Below, piece by piece: positions 28,778 through 37,517 of a DNA stretch of 64,000 bases (position 1 is its first letter; every line of letters starts with the position of its first letter). Where the stretch lies: contig NZ_CP126889.1 of NCBI RefSeq assembly GCF_030246845.1, forward strand, positions 1,488,001 to 1,552,000. The letters are read 5' to 3'. The translations under genes were made by a program, and so were the position numbers. The notes under the pieces are model-generated. The model worked only from the letters and a program-made list of their open reading frames with translations. It ran no database searches and was not told the origin of the DNA. Source of the DNA: Enhydrobacter sp. Its GTDB lineage: Bacteria > Pseudomonadota > Alphaproteobacteria > Reyranellales > Reyranellaceae.

Positions 28778-28896
28778 GGGTGCGGCTGGACGACGTCTTC
28801 TCCTGCGGCGCGCGGCTTCTCATAAATTTATCGCCGGATGAGAAAGCCTCTGATACCAATGGCATCGGCATTTCAGGCCTGTTTCTCTTTCTTTTG

Positions 28897-29005
28897 CAAA
28901 CAAAAAGGGCCACCCGTAGGTGGCCCTGCATTTTGTGCATCTTGCCGCTTTCGCGGCTCTGCTTGTTAACGGATGGCCCGCGATCATTCGGTAGGTAGGC
29001 TATCG
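28897..29005 (-). ncRNA. tracrRNA of the type II-C CRISPR system
   Basis: Positions 28975-29001 are a perfect 27-base match to the CRISPR repeat (the anti-repeat). Read on the minus strand, the anti-repeat AGCCTACCTACCG... is followed by a lower-stem strand CCGTTAAC that can pair with the repeat's GTTGCGG end with a bulge. Then come a hairpin GCCGC-GAAA-GCGGC (28957-28944), a small hairpin TGCA-CAAAA-TGCA (28939-28927) and a strong intrinsic terminator (28926-28902). This order (duplex, nexus-type hairpin, terminator) is what Cas9 guides need. The RNA is divergent from cas9; its 5' end is not known and may lie beyond 29005. Confidence 0.92.
28902..28926 (-). terminator. Intrinsic terminator of tracrRNA
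   Basis: On the minus strand GGGCCACC-TACG-GGTGGCCC forms an 8-bp GC-rich stem with a 4-base loop, followed directly by TTTTTG. It doubles as the 3' hairpin of the tracrRNA. Confidence 0.92.
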
Positions 29006-29023
29006 TCTAGGCCGCCAGCACGC

Positions 29024-29054
29024 ATACGTTGCATTCCTTACAATTTTAAGTCAA
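29024..29054 (-). promoter_or_regulatory. Candidate tracrRNA promoter
   Basis: On the minus strand TTGACT (29054-29049) is a good -35 element placed suitably upstream of the anti-repeat. The -10 element is poor (CAACGT at 17-bp or ACGTAT at 19-bp spacing). The call rests on the -35 box and position. The cas9 promoter must share this 125-bp gap on the other strand. Confidence 0.4.
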
Positions 29055-29127
29055 CCCCCTAATTGCACGCAATCCGCAACGGGCCGCATACTGCCGGGCA
29101 ATCGGGGCAACAACGAAGGATGTGGCG

Positions 29128-32100
29128 ATGCGCAAATCGCGCCCATGGCGCTTGGGGCTGGATCTTGGGACCAATTCTCTGGGTTGGTGCGCCTTCGACC
29201 TCAAGAAGGGCGAAGATGGTCGCCAGCATCCCGTCGGCATTCGCCGCATGGGCGTCCGTATCTACACCGACGGCCGCGATCCTCAGTCCGGCGCGTCGCT
29301 GGCGCAGGAGCGCCGCGGGCCGCGCGGTGCACGCCGGCGGCGCGACCGATATCTCGACCGACGGGCCGATCTGCTGAAAGCGCTTATCCGGCATGGGCTC
29401 ATGCCGGCCGACCCGACCCAGCGCAAGAAGCTCGAAGATATCGATCCGTGGCGCCTTCGCGGCGAGGGCCTCGACCGCCCGCTGCCACTGCATGAGTTGG
29501 GCCGCGCAATCTTCCATCTCAATCAGCGACGCGGCTTCAAGAGCAATCGCAGGGCCGAGCGCGGAAGCGACGACAAGGAAGCCAAGGACGCGCAGGACAT
29601 GAAGGCGGCAGCCAAGAAGCTCGACGCTGTCATCGGTCCGAACCACAAGGACGCGCGTACCCTCGGTGAATACCTCTACAAGTCGCGGCGCGCGCGCTTC
29701 GACGACGGCGCCTGGAAGCCAATAACGCCGGCCAGGGCCGGAACGGTCCGGGCGCGCCCGACGACGGTGAAGGGCCGCAACACCTACGATTTCTATCCGC
29801 TGCGATCGATGATCGAGGCGGAATTCGATGCCCTGTGCGCTGCGCAGTCACAGCATCACCCTTCCCTGACGGACGTCGCGCGCGCGGAGTTGCGCGACAT
29901 CGTGTTCTATCAGCGCCCGCTGCGGCCGGTCGACCCCGGCCCTTGCACCCTCGATACGGAAGAGGATCTCGACAAGAGAGACCGCCGTGCACCGCTTGCG
30001 CTGCCCATCCAGCAGGATTTCCGGATCCTGCAAGAGCTCGCAAACCTGGAGCTGTTCCACAAGACCAACCCCTCGATTCGACGACGCCTGAATCTCGCCG
30101 AACGCGATGCGCTCTATACAGCGCTGAAACGGAGCGAGAAAGTCAGCTTCAAACGAGTCCGCATTCTGCTCAAGATCGAGGACATCTGGAGCTTCAATCT
30201 CGAAAGCGAGAAACGCGACCATCTCAAGGGAGACATCGTTTCCGTGCGTTTGGCGCGAGAGAGCGCGTTCGGCAAGCGGTGGTACGACGGCCTGAGCGAC
30301 GTCGAGCGGCAGAACATTGTCCTGAAGCTTCTCGACGAAGAAGATGCGGACGAGATTGTCCGGATCGGCGTCGAGGTCTGGGGGCTGACGCGCGAAGAAG
30401 CGGAGAAGGTCGCCGACACTCCCCTGCCCGTTGGATATGGCCGCCTCGGGCTCAAGGCTCTGTCGCGCATCGTGCCAATCCTCAGGGAACGGGCCGACAA
30501 AGACGGGGGACCGATCCGGTACGCCGATGCCGTGCTGGCGGCCGGCTACGACCATCACTCCGATTTCCGCGACGGCGAGCTGCTCGATGAGCTGCCTTAT
30601 TATGGTGAAGCGTTGCAGCGCTACACAGCGCAGGTACGCAGCGAGTCGGCACCTGAATGGGAACGCGAGTTCGGCCGCCTGGCAAATCCGACCGTCCATA
30701 TCGGGCTGAACCAGCTCCGCAAGGTCGTGAACGCGCTGATCGAGAAATATGGACCGCCAGAAGAGATCGTCGTGGAGCTGGCGCGCGACCTCAAGCGCAC
30801 CCAGGAAGAACGCGACGAGGTGCAGAGGCAGCAGGCGGAGAATCAGAAGAAAAATGATCTTCGCCGCGAAGAGCTCGACGATCTCCAAAAGAGCCAGCCA
30901 GGATGGAGGCCGCCACAGGATGCGATGATGCGCTTGCGCCTGTGGGAAGAACTCGATGCGGAGAACGCGACAAACCGGTGCTGTATCTACACCGGCAAGC
31001 CGATCTCCCGGCGCATGCTGTTCTCCGACGAGGTCGAGATCGAGCATATCCTGCCCTTCACGCAGGCACTCGACGACAGCCCGGCGAATCTGACGGTGTC
31101 ACTGCGCAGCGCCAACCGCGACAAGAAGAATCGGACCCCTTATGAGGCCTTCGGCCACAGTCCGCCGGGCTACGACTGGGACGCGATCATGCTGCGTGTC
31201 TCGGCACTGCCGCGAAACAAGCAATGGCGCTTTCGGCCGGACGCGATCGATCTCGTGAAGAGTCGCATTGCGCGCGAGAATGCCCGGCTGGAGGGCAATC
31301 TGCCCAAGGACGCGCTCGATGACATCGAGAAGGCCGGCGGGTTTCTCGCTCGCCAGCTCGTCGATACCGCATATCTCGCGCGAGTGACGCGGCAATATCT
31401 CTGGAAGATCTGGGATCCCGACAAGACCTGGGTCATTCCCGGCCAGATGACTGCATTGCTGAGGCGCAAGTGGGGGCTCAACTCGTTGCTGGGCGACCAC
31501 AACAGGAAGAACCGCGCCGATCATCGACATCATGCCATCGATGCCTATGTCGTGGGCCTGACCGATCGCTCGATGCTGCAGCAGATACAGCATGCACAGG
31601 GCATCACTCGCGAGCGCATTATCGACGATATGCCCGACCCGTGGGACGGTTATCGTGACGAGCTGAAGGCCGCCCTCGATCGGATCATCGTGTCGCATCG
31701 ACCGGACCACGGCATCGATCCCGACAGCAGCGCCTCGAGGCGTCGATCCACCAGCGGCCGCCTCCATGAGGAAACCGCGTATGGCATTGTGAAGGACCCA
31801 GAGCGCGAAGGCGGCAATATCGTTGCCCGCAAACCGATCGACGGCATGTCGGAGAACGAGATCGATCGTATTCGTGATCCGTTGCTGCGCGAGAAGCTGC
31901 GCACTCATCTCGCAGGCCTCCTCGGCGACGACAAGCTCCTGCAGAATGCCAAGGGCCGGCTGGTTGCCGCGCGCAAGGCCAAGGATGCCGCCGCGCTGGA
32001 TCGAGCCAAGGCCGAAGTCGATCGTCTCAAGGTCGAGAACAAGAGCCGCAAGAAGTCGGGCGCCAGGGACTTCAAGGCCGCCCTTGCCGAATTCGGCCGA

Positions 32101-32580
32101 ACCAACAGCATTCGCCGAGTCCGCTTGGTCAAGCCCGAAGCCGCTCTCGTCTCGATCCGAGATCGTAGCGGGCATCCTTACAAGGCCTACAGTGCTGGAG
32201 ACAATCTGCGCGTCGAGCTGTTCGAGCTCCCGGATGGATCATGGGGGCGCGAGATCATAACTGCGTACGATGCCAATCGGCGGGACTTTCGACCGGCATG
32301 GCGGAACATCGTTCCTGAGCCAAAACTGCTGTGGCGCGTGCACAAGAACGATCTTGTGAAGCTGTCGGTCAATGGCGAGGAGCGCATCATGCGCGTCGTC
32401 TCGATCTGGGACCGCTATCTGCAGTTGGCCGGCCATGAGGAAACGAACCTCGCCGAGCGCTACCGCGATCGCGAGTTCAAATGGACGTTCGGCAACTACG
32501 ACAAGCTCAAGAGCCAGAATTTCCGGCGCGTTTCGGTCAGCCCGAACGGCGAACTGAGAGATCCGGCCAAAAAGCCCTGA
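29128..32580 (+). CDS. cas9: Cas9 endonuclease, type II-C
   Basis: This 1150-residue RNA-guided nuclease is in the size range of alphaproteobacterial type II-C Cas9. RuvC-I has Asp12 in GLDLGTNSLGW, and an arginine-rich bridge helix follows (RRGPRGARRRRDRYLDRR). RuvC-II has Glu550 in IVVELARDL. The HNH domain has EIEHILPF with His640 and Asn663 in SANRDKKNRTP, and RuvC-III has His802 and Asp805 in HRHHAIDAY. The C-terminal part is the PAM-interacting domain. All catalytic residues are present. I start at the ATG at 29128, seven bases after GAAGGA; the GTG at 29122 is too close to that site. It is first in a tight cas9-cas1-cas2 operon without csn2 or cas4, which defines subtype II-C. Confidence 0.97.
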   Translation: MRKSRPWRLGLDLGTNSLGWCAFDLKKGEDGRQHPVGIRRMGVRIYTDGRDPQSGASLAQERRGPRGARRRRDRYLDRRADLLKALIRHGLMPADPTQRKKLEDIDPWRLRGEGLDRPLPLHELGRAIFHLNQRRGFKSNRRAERGSDDKEAKDAQDMKAAAKKLDAVIGPNHKDARTLGEYLYKSRRARFDDGAWKPITPARAGTVRARPTTVKGRNTYDFYPLRSMIEAEFDALCAAQSQHHPSLTDVARAELRDIVFYQRPLRPVDPGPCTLDTEEDLDKRDRRAPLALPIQQDFRILQELANLELFHKTNPSIRRRLNLAERDALYTALKRSEKVSFKRVRILLKIEDIWSFNLESEKRDHLKGDIVSVRLARESAFGKRWYDGLSDVERQNIVLKLLDEEDADEIVRIGVEVWGLTREEAEKVADTPLPVGYGRLGLKALSRIVPILRERADKDGGPIRYADAVLAAGYDHHSDFRDGELLDELPYYGEALQRYTAQVRSESAPEWEREFGRLANPTVHIGLNQLRKVVNALIEKYGPPEEIVVELARDLKRTQEERDEVQRQQAENQKKNDLRREELDDLQKSQPGWRPPQDAMMRLRLWEELDAENATNRCCIYTGKPISRRMLFSDEVEIEHILPFTQALDDSPANLTVSLRSANRDKKNRTPYEAFGHSPPGYDWDAIMLRVSALPRNKQWRFRPDAIDLVKSRIARENARLEGNLPKDALDDIEKAGGFLARQLVDTAYLARVTRQYLWKIWDPDKTWVIPGQMTALLRRKWGLNSLLGDHNRKNRADHRHHAIDAYVVGLTDRSMLQQIQHAQGITRERIIDDMPDPWDGYRDELKAALDRIIVSHRPDHGIDPDSSASRRRSTSGRLHEETAYGIVKDPEREGGNIVARKPIDGMSENEIDRIRDPLLREKLRTHLAGLLGDDKLLQNAKGRLVAARKAKDAAALDRAKAEVDRLKVENKSRKKSGARDFKAALAEFGRTNSIRRVRLVKPEAALVSIRDRSGHPYKAYSAGDNLRVELFELPDGSWGREIITAYDANRRDFRPAWRNIVPEPKLLWRVHKNDLVKLSVNGEERIMRVVSIWDRYLQLAGHEETNLAERYRDREFKWTFGNYDKLKSQNFRRVSVSPNGELRDPAKKP

Positions 32581-32587
32581 GGGAGAT

Positions 32588-33505
32588 ATGCCCGCCCGTA
32601 TCGTCGAGGTTGCCGAGGACGACCGTCATCTCGCGGTCGATCGCGGCCTCATGACCGTCAGTAGCAAAGGCGCCGAGATCGGGCGCGTGCCCCTCGACGA
32701 TATCGGCGCCCTGATCGTCAATGCGCATGGCGTCACTTATTCCAACAATCTCGTCGTACGGCTGGCCGAGCGCGGGGCGGTGATCCTCGTTTGCGGCAAC
32801 AATCACAATCCGGCCGCCTGGCTGTGGCCGGTGGTGATGCATCACGAGCAGCGCAGCCGAATCCAGTCTCAGATCGAGGCGACCAAGCCGCTCGCCAAAC
32901 GGCTGTGGCAAGCGGTGGTGCAAGCCAAGATCCGGCAGCAAGGGGCCGCTCTTGCCGCCTTGGGTCGCGAGGGAGCGGATGGCTTCGACCTCATGGCGCG
33001 GCGGGTCGGCTCCGGCGATCCCGACAACATGGAGGCCCAGGCCGCACGGCGCTATTGGCCACTGCTGTTCGGCGAGGCGTTCCGGCGTGATCGCGACGCG
33101 CCCGGCATCAACGCCATGCTCAACTACGGCTATGCCGTCCTGCGGGCGGTCACGGCGCGGGCGGTCTGTGGCGCGGGCTTGCATCCGGCGATCGGGCTCA
33201 ACCACAAGAGCGAGGACATGGCGCTGGTCGACGACCTGATGGAGCCGTTCCGCCCCATGATCGACCTCATGGTCGCACGCGCCGTGGATGCGGATCACAC
33301 CGGAGTCACGAAAGAGGCCAAGCGTTATCTGGCGAGCGTCGCTTCGGCCGACATGCAGACCGATCGCGGCCGCACGCCGGTCTTCACGTGCGCGGAACGG
33401 CTTGCGCAATCGCTGGCGCAATCCTGCGCGACCGGCAAGCCGGCGCTCGATTTTCCCTTGGCGCCCCTCCCTCTGGAACTGCCGGCGCCGCCGGAACCGG
33501 CGTGA
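32588..33505 (+). CDS. cas1: Cas1 integrase, type II
   Basis: This 305-residue protein inserts new spacers together with Cas2. The type II form is recognised by NLVVRLAERGAVILVCG in the N-terminal beta domain and NNHNPAAWLWPV. The metal-site residues are Glu149 (DNMEAQAARRYW), His206 (AIGLNHKSED) and Glu219 (DDLMEPFRP). The C-terminal 25 residues are proline-rich and variable. It starts seven bases after the cas9 stop, behind a GAGGGA site. All active-site residues are present, so the adaptation machinery looks competent. Confidence 0.96.
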   Translation: MPARIVEVAEDDRHLAVDRGLMTVSSKGAEIGRVPLDDIGALIVNAHGVTYSNNLVVRLAERGAVILVCGNNHNPAAWLWPVVMHHEQRSRIQSQIEATKPLAKRLWQAVVQAKIRQQGAALAALGREGADGFDLMARRVGSGDPDNMEAQAARRYWPLLFGEAFRRDRDAPGINAMLNYGYAVLRAVTARAVCGAGLHPAIGLNHKSEDMALVDDLMEPFRPMIDLMVARAVDADHTGVTKEAKRYLASVASADMQTDRGRTPVFTCAERLAQSLAQSCATGKPALDFPLAPLPLELPAPPEPA

Positions 33506-33508
33506 CCG

Positions 33509-33841
33509 GTGCCGACGCTCAGCGGCTATCGCCTGATGTGGATGATGGTCCTGTTCGACCTGCCGGTCGGCACCAAGAAGGAGCGGCGGCTCGCAACGAA
33601 GTTCCGGCAGTTCCTGCTCGACCAGGGGTTCGAGATGTCGCAGTTCTCGGTCTATCTGCGCTTCTGCGCCGGCAAGGAACAGGCGGAGGCCTATACGAAG
33701 AAGGTCGAGCAGGCCGTGCCGTCGAGCGGCAAGGTCCACATCGTTTACATCACCGACAAGCAGTACGAGAATATCGTGGCCTTCGACGGCCGGACGAAGG
33801 AGCCACCACGGAAAAATCCCGAGCAATACGTCCTGTTCTGA
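33509..33841 (+). CDS. cas2: Cas2
   Basis: This 110-residue protein forms the central dimer of the Cas1-Cas2 integrase. The ferredoxin-like core begins MWMMVLFDLPVGTKKERR, where the Asp of FDLP is the conserved family residue, followed by FRQFLLDQGFEMSQFSVYLR; the C terminus ENIVAFDG...PEQYVLF is typical of type II Cas2. The start is the GTG at 33509, three bases after the cas1 stop; the ATG at codon 9 region is an alternative. It ends 74 bp before the array. Confidence 0.95.
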   Translation: MPTLSGYRLMWMMVLFDLPVGTKKERRLATKFRQFLLDQGFEMSQFSVYLRFCAGKEQAEAYTKKVEQAVPSSGKVHIVYITDKQYENIVAFDGRTKEPPRKNPEQYVLF

Positions 33842-33874
33842 CTTGAATGCGCGCGAACGAATTGAGACACGACC

Positions 33875-33903
33875 AAAGAAAAAGGCCCTGTTTCCAAGGC
33901 CTT
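33875..33903 (-). terminator. Intrinsic terminator at the cas2-proximal end of the CRISPR array
   Basis: AAGGCC (33882-33887) and GGCCTT (33898-33903) form a stem with a 10-base loop. On the minus strand it is followed by TTTTTCTTT, whereas the plus strand has no T-run. It is therefore placed and oriented to stop transcription leaving the array toward cas2, an independent sign that the array is read leftward. Confidence 0.75.
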
Positions 33904-35260
33904 AGAAGTATAGCAAGCCTACCTACCGAATGATCGCGGGCCAACCGCAACGACCATCAACACGAACAACGACTGAAAGGCAGCCTACCTACCGAATGAT
34001 CGCGGGCCAACCGCAACGGCATAGGGCGGCAAGTGCGCGAACAGATGAGCCTACCTACCGAATGATCGCGGGCCAACCGCAACGAGCGCGCAATGCGGGG
34101 TTCGGACGAGAAAAGCCTACCTACCGAATGATCGCGGGCCAACCGCAACTAACCCAGGAATGACGCATCGTCGAGCGTGAGCCTACCTACCGAATGATCG
34201 CGGGCCAACCGCAACAAGGTCGGGCATATCGGGTTTCCACTCGGCAGCCTACCTACCGAATGATCGCGGGCCAACCGCAACGGAGCGATGCTCCTGCTAC
34301 TCGGCGGCCTGAGCCTACCTACCGAATGATCGCGGGCCAACCGCAACCCTCTAAGCGTCGTCCGCTTCCCTTGCCGAAGCCTACCTACCGAATGATCGCG
34401 GGCCAACCGCAACGATCCCGTGCCTTTCCTGGGCAAGATCGTCAGCCTACCTACCGAATGATCGCGGGCCAACCGCAACGGCAGCATCGTCAATCCAGGC
34501 GAGGCGCGGAGCCTACCTACCGAATGATCGCGGGCCAACCGCAACGATACCAAGCCGCTTGTTCGCGAGGTCGTAAGCCTACCTACCGAATGATCGCGGG
34601 CCAACCGCAACTTGGGCGGCCGTATCTCGCAGACAAAGCCGAGCCTACCTACCGAATGATCGCGGGCCAACCGCAACAATAGACCGCGTGTGGCCGCCGT
34701 GCCGACCAGCCTACCTACCGAATGATCGCGGGCCAACCGCAACGGCCGCTGAGAGGCGTCCCTGTTCGGCCTTAGCCTACCTACCGAATGATCGCGGGCC
34801 AACCGCAACTGAATGCGAGCGCAATGCTAGCGCGCCGCTAGCCTACCTACCGAATGATCGCGGGCCAACCGCAACGCTATAGTCTGGTTGAACAGGAGGC
34901 CCTCAAGCCTACCTACCGAATGATCGCGGGCCAACCGCAACGCAGAAGGCGATCCATGCGTCCGATGACGAAGCCTACCTACCGAATGATCGCGGGCCAA
35001 CCGCAACGGCGGCTTCTCGCACCCCGCGCCGCTCATGGAGCCTACCTACCGAATGATCGCGGGCCAACCGCAACCGTTCCGACTTGATTGAGTGCGCCGG
35101 CATTAGCCTACCTACCGAATGATCGCGGGCCAACCGCAACGGGGCGAACACGTTCACGGGCGACAATCATAGCCTACCTACCGAATGATCGCGGGCCAAC
35201 CGCAACACGGCGACGCGCGCCTAGAGGAATTGCAGCAGCCTACCTACCGAATGATCGCGG

Positions 35261-36688
35261 GATCGTGCCCCGAGACGTGGTGTAGCTGGCGCTGAGTCAG
35301 CACAGCGATCTTCGGCGTGAGCCGGATCGATCAGGCAGCCACAGCAGGCAGCCCGACGAGAGGATCATCGCTTACGGGGGCGATGCTTTCCAGCGTGATG
35401 TAGCGGGAGCGCTGGACGGCCCACTCGTCGTTCTGCTCGAGCAGGATGGCCCCGACGAGTCGAACGATGGCCGCTTCATTGGGGAAGATGCCGACGACCT
35501 CGGTGCGGCGCTTGATCTCGCCGTTGAGGCGCTCCAGGGGGTTGATCGAGTGCAGCTTGACCCGGTGCTGTGCCGGGAAGCTCATGTAGGCGAGCACATC
35601 GGGCTCTGCCTCGTCCATCAGGGTAGCCAGCTTGGGGACCTTGGGTCGGAGCTGATCGGCGACACGCCGCCACTGCGCACGCGCCTGCTCGGCATCGTCC
35701 TGGGCGAAGGCGGTGGCGATGAAGGCCGAGACCACGCGGCGTCCGCTTCGGCCGGCATGCGCCAAGGCGTTGCGCATGAAGTGGACGCGGCAGCGCTGCC
35801 AGGTGGCGGTGAGGATCTTGGAGATCGCTGCCTTGATACCTTCATGGGCGTCGGAGATGACCAGCTTGACGCCGCGCAAGCCGCGGCGCGTCAGCTTCCT
35901 GAGGAACGCCGTCCAGAAGGTCTCGGCTTCGGACGGGCCGATATCCATGCCCAGCACCTCGCGCCGGCCGTCGGCGTTGACGCCGACGGCGACGATGACG
36001 GCGACCGAGACGATGCGGCCGGCCTGGCGCACCTTCACGTAGGTGGCGTCGATCCACAGATAGGGCCAGTCGCCCTCGATCGGCCGGTCGAGGAAGGCCT
36101 TCACCCGCTGGTCGATCTCCTCGCACAGCCGGCTGACCTGGCTCTTGGAGATGCCGCTCATGCCCAAGGCCTTGACCAGGTCGTCGACCGATCGGGTGGA
36201 GACGCCTTGGATGTAGGCCTCCTGGATCACCGCGGTCAGGGCCTTCTCGGCCATGCGGCGCGGCTCGAGGAAGCTGGGGAAGTAGCTGCCGCGGCGCAGC
36301 TTGGGGATGCGCAGCTCCACCGTGCCGGCCCGCGTCTCCCAATCCCGGTCGCGATAGCCGTTGCGCTGGGCCAGTCGCGTGGCGCTCTTCTCGCCATGGG
36401 CGGCGCCGGTCAGCGCACCGACCTCGATCTCCATCAGGCGCTCGGCAGCAAAGGCGATCATCTCGCGCAGAACGTCAGCGTCAGGGGCCTTCTCGACAAG
36501 CGAACGCAGGTCCATCATCTCTTCGGTCATCGGTGGTTCCTCGCGTGCAGGTTGGAGCTCGCAACCAAACCCTAACCGGAAATCGCCGGTGACCCCCGCA
36601 AGGCCGCTCCCTCGCTACGGCGCCATCAAACAGCGCGCTCGCTCGCGGCCTTGCTCTCCCCAGCTACACCACCATCCGGGACACGACC
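35261..36688 (-). mobile_element. IS256-family insertion sequence, copy 2 (inside CRISPR repeat 21)
   Basis: The 1428-bp element has the same ends as copy 1 and is flanked by a perfect 8-bp target duplication, GATCGCGG, at 35253-35260 and 36689-36696. The duplicated bases are part of the CRISPR repeat, so the insertion point is after base 24 of repeat 21 (plus-strand numbering). Size, 29-bp inverted ends and an 8-bp duplication are standard for IS256. The clean duplication indicates simple, probably recent, transposition. Confidence 0.96.
35331..36530 (-). CDS. IS256 (Mutator-type) family transposase, copy 2
   Basis: This 399-residue transposase is identical in sequence to the copy at 12426-13625, with the same catalytic motifs ([27 protein letters not shown]). 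The one base difference between the IS copies lies upstream of the ATG. The gene is read in the same direction as CRISPR transcription, so IS promoters could drive the 20 downstream spacers, or its ends could stop read-through. Confidence 0.95.
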   Translation of the reverse strand: MTEEMMDLRSLVEKAPDADVLREMIAFAAERLMEIEVGALTGAAHGEKSATRLAQRNGYRDRDWETRAGTVELRIPKLRRGSYFPSFLEPRRMAEKALTAVIQEAYIQGVSTRSVDDLVKALGMSGISKSQVSRLCEEIDQRVKAFLDRPIEGDWPYLWIDATYVKVRQAGRIVSVAVIVAVGVNADGRREVLGMDIGPSEAETFWTAFLRKLTRRGLRGVKLVISDAHEGIKAAISKILTATWQRCRVHFMRNALAHAGRSGRRVVSAFIATAFAQDDAEQARAQWRRVADQLRPKVPKLATLMDEAEPDVLAYMSFPAQHRVKLHSINPLERLNGEIKRRTEVVGIFPNEAAIVRLVGAILLEQNDEWAVQRSRYITLESIAPVSDDPLVGLPAVAA

Positions 36689-37301
36689 GATCGCGGGCCA
36701 ACCGCAACCTGGAGAGCTGCCTGTAGAGCTGGCTGGAGAGCCTACCTACCGAATGATCGCGGGCCAACCGCAACGACCAGGGCGCGCTCGCCGGCCGGGT
36801 AGTCAGCCTACCTACCGAATGATCGCGGGCCAACCGCAACAACGGCGAGACAGCGGCACCCGCGCCTAAGAGCCTACCTACCGAATGATCGCGGGCCAAC
36901 CGCAACAAGAGAGCCGTCATAGCCCGCGCCGCCATGAGCCTACCTACCGAATGATCGCGGGCCAACCGCAACAAGCCGGCCGATGCATAGTCGGGATCGG
37001 TCAGCCTACCTACCGAATGATCGCGGGCCAACCGCAACGAGTGGCGTGACAAGGCGCGGGCGCACGTAGCCTACCTACCGAATGATCGCGGGCCAACCGC
37101 AACACGCGCAGGAGGCTATTCATCGCCGCCGATAGCCTACCTACCGAATGATCGCGGGCCAACCGCAACGAGGAGAAATGGCTACCTTTCGGCAGAGGGA
37201 GCCTACCTACCGAATGATCGCGGGCCAACCGCAACGGAGTGCGACTCCCAGCTGGTTCGGCGTTCAGCCTACCTACCGAATGATCGCGGGCCAACCGCAA
37301 C

Positions 37302-37340
37302 CGGATTGTCGCCGACCCATTGAGGGTCGGCGACAATCCG
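37302..37340. repeat. Perfect 17-bp palindrome abutting the promoter-proximal repeat
   Basis: Arms CGGATTGTCGCCGACCC and its exact complement flank a 5-base loop (ATTGA). The first arm begins at the base after the last repeat; one more pair (37301/37341) extends the stem into it. No T-tract follows on either strand. It occupies the place of the CRISPR leader, so it may act in leader function, block transcription coming from argE, or be a chance relic. Confidence 0.85.
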
Positions 37341-37428
37341 GGCGCTGCGCGCCGCTCGGCAAGGGCCGATTCAGGTCCTTGGAATGCACGGCCTGGACTG
37401 GAACGACGTCCGCCGCGGTGCTGCGAAA

Positions 37429-37474
37429 GATCCCTCGCGTTGCTCGGGATGACGCGGGAAGCCCGGGATGACGC
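37429..37474. repeat. Dispersed GGGATGAC-type intergenic repeat
   Basis: GATCCCTCGCG...CTCGGGATGAC (37429-37453) is followed by a second CCCGGGATGACGC (37462-37474). A related palindrome is at 55386-55412. Such GGGATGAC/GTCATCCC elements are common between genes in many alphaproteobacteria. The rest of 37341-37517 has no gene or signal that I can identify. Confidence 0.5.
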
Positions 37475-37517
37475 AGGCGCGTTGCAGCGCGATCGCTTTC
37501 TTGCCGCTGGCGCGGCT

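Larger units (their letters stand above)
33916..37301 (-). CRISPR. Type II-C CRISPR array, 30 repeats / 29 spacers, split by an IS
   Basis: The 36-bp repeats are identical throughout; on the transcribed minus strand they begin GTTGCGGTTGGCC and end GGTAGGTAGGCT. Spacers are 30 bp except one of 31 (35008-35038) and one of 29 (37039-37067). Repeats 1-20 start at 33916 and recur every 66-67 bp to 35171. Repeat 21 starts at 35237, is cut after 24 bases by the IS, and its last 12 bases are at 36697-36708. Repeats 22-30 run from 36739 to 37301. Direction follows from the tracrRNA anti-repeat and the terminator at 33875-33903, so promoter-proximal spacers are at the right. No degenerate end repeat is present. 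I saw no spacer matching elsewhere in this window. Confidence 0.98.

Noticed and set aside
34149..34808. Long open frames of repeated RLARDHSVGRL across the array
   Set aside because: They are translations of the CRISPR repeats. The repeat-plus-spacer period of 66 bp is a multiple of three, which keeps frames open without coding.
33952..37265. Self-targeting spacers against the phage island
   Set aside because: Reading the 29 spacers against the island and flanks gave no extended match by eye. An automated search would be needed to be certain.
33916..37301. Repeat-embedded crRNA promoters as in Neisseria II-C arrays
   Set aside because: The repeat ends GGTAGGTAGGCT on the transcribed strand, a poor match to an extended -10 element, and no suitable -35 is found. 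Not claimed without transcript data.
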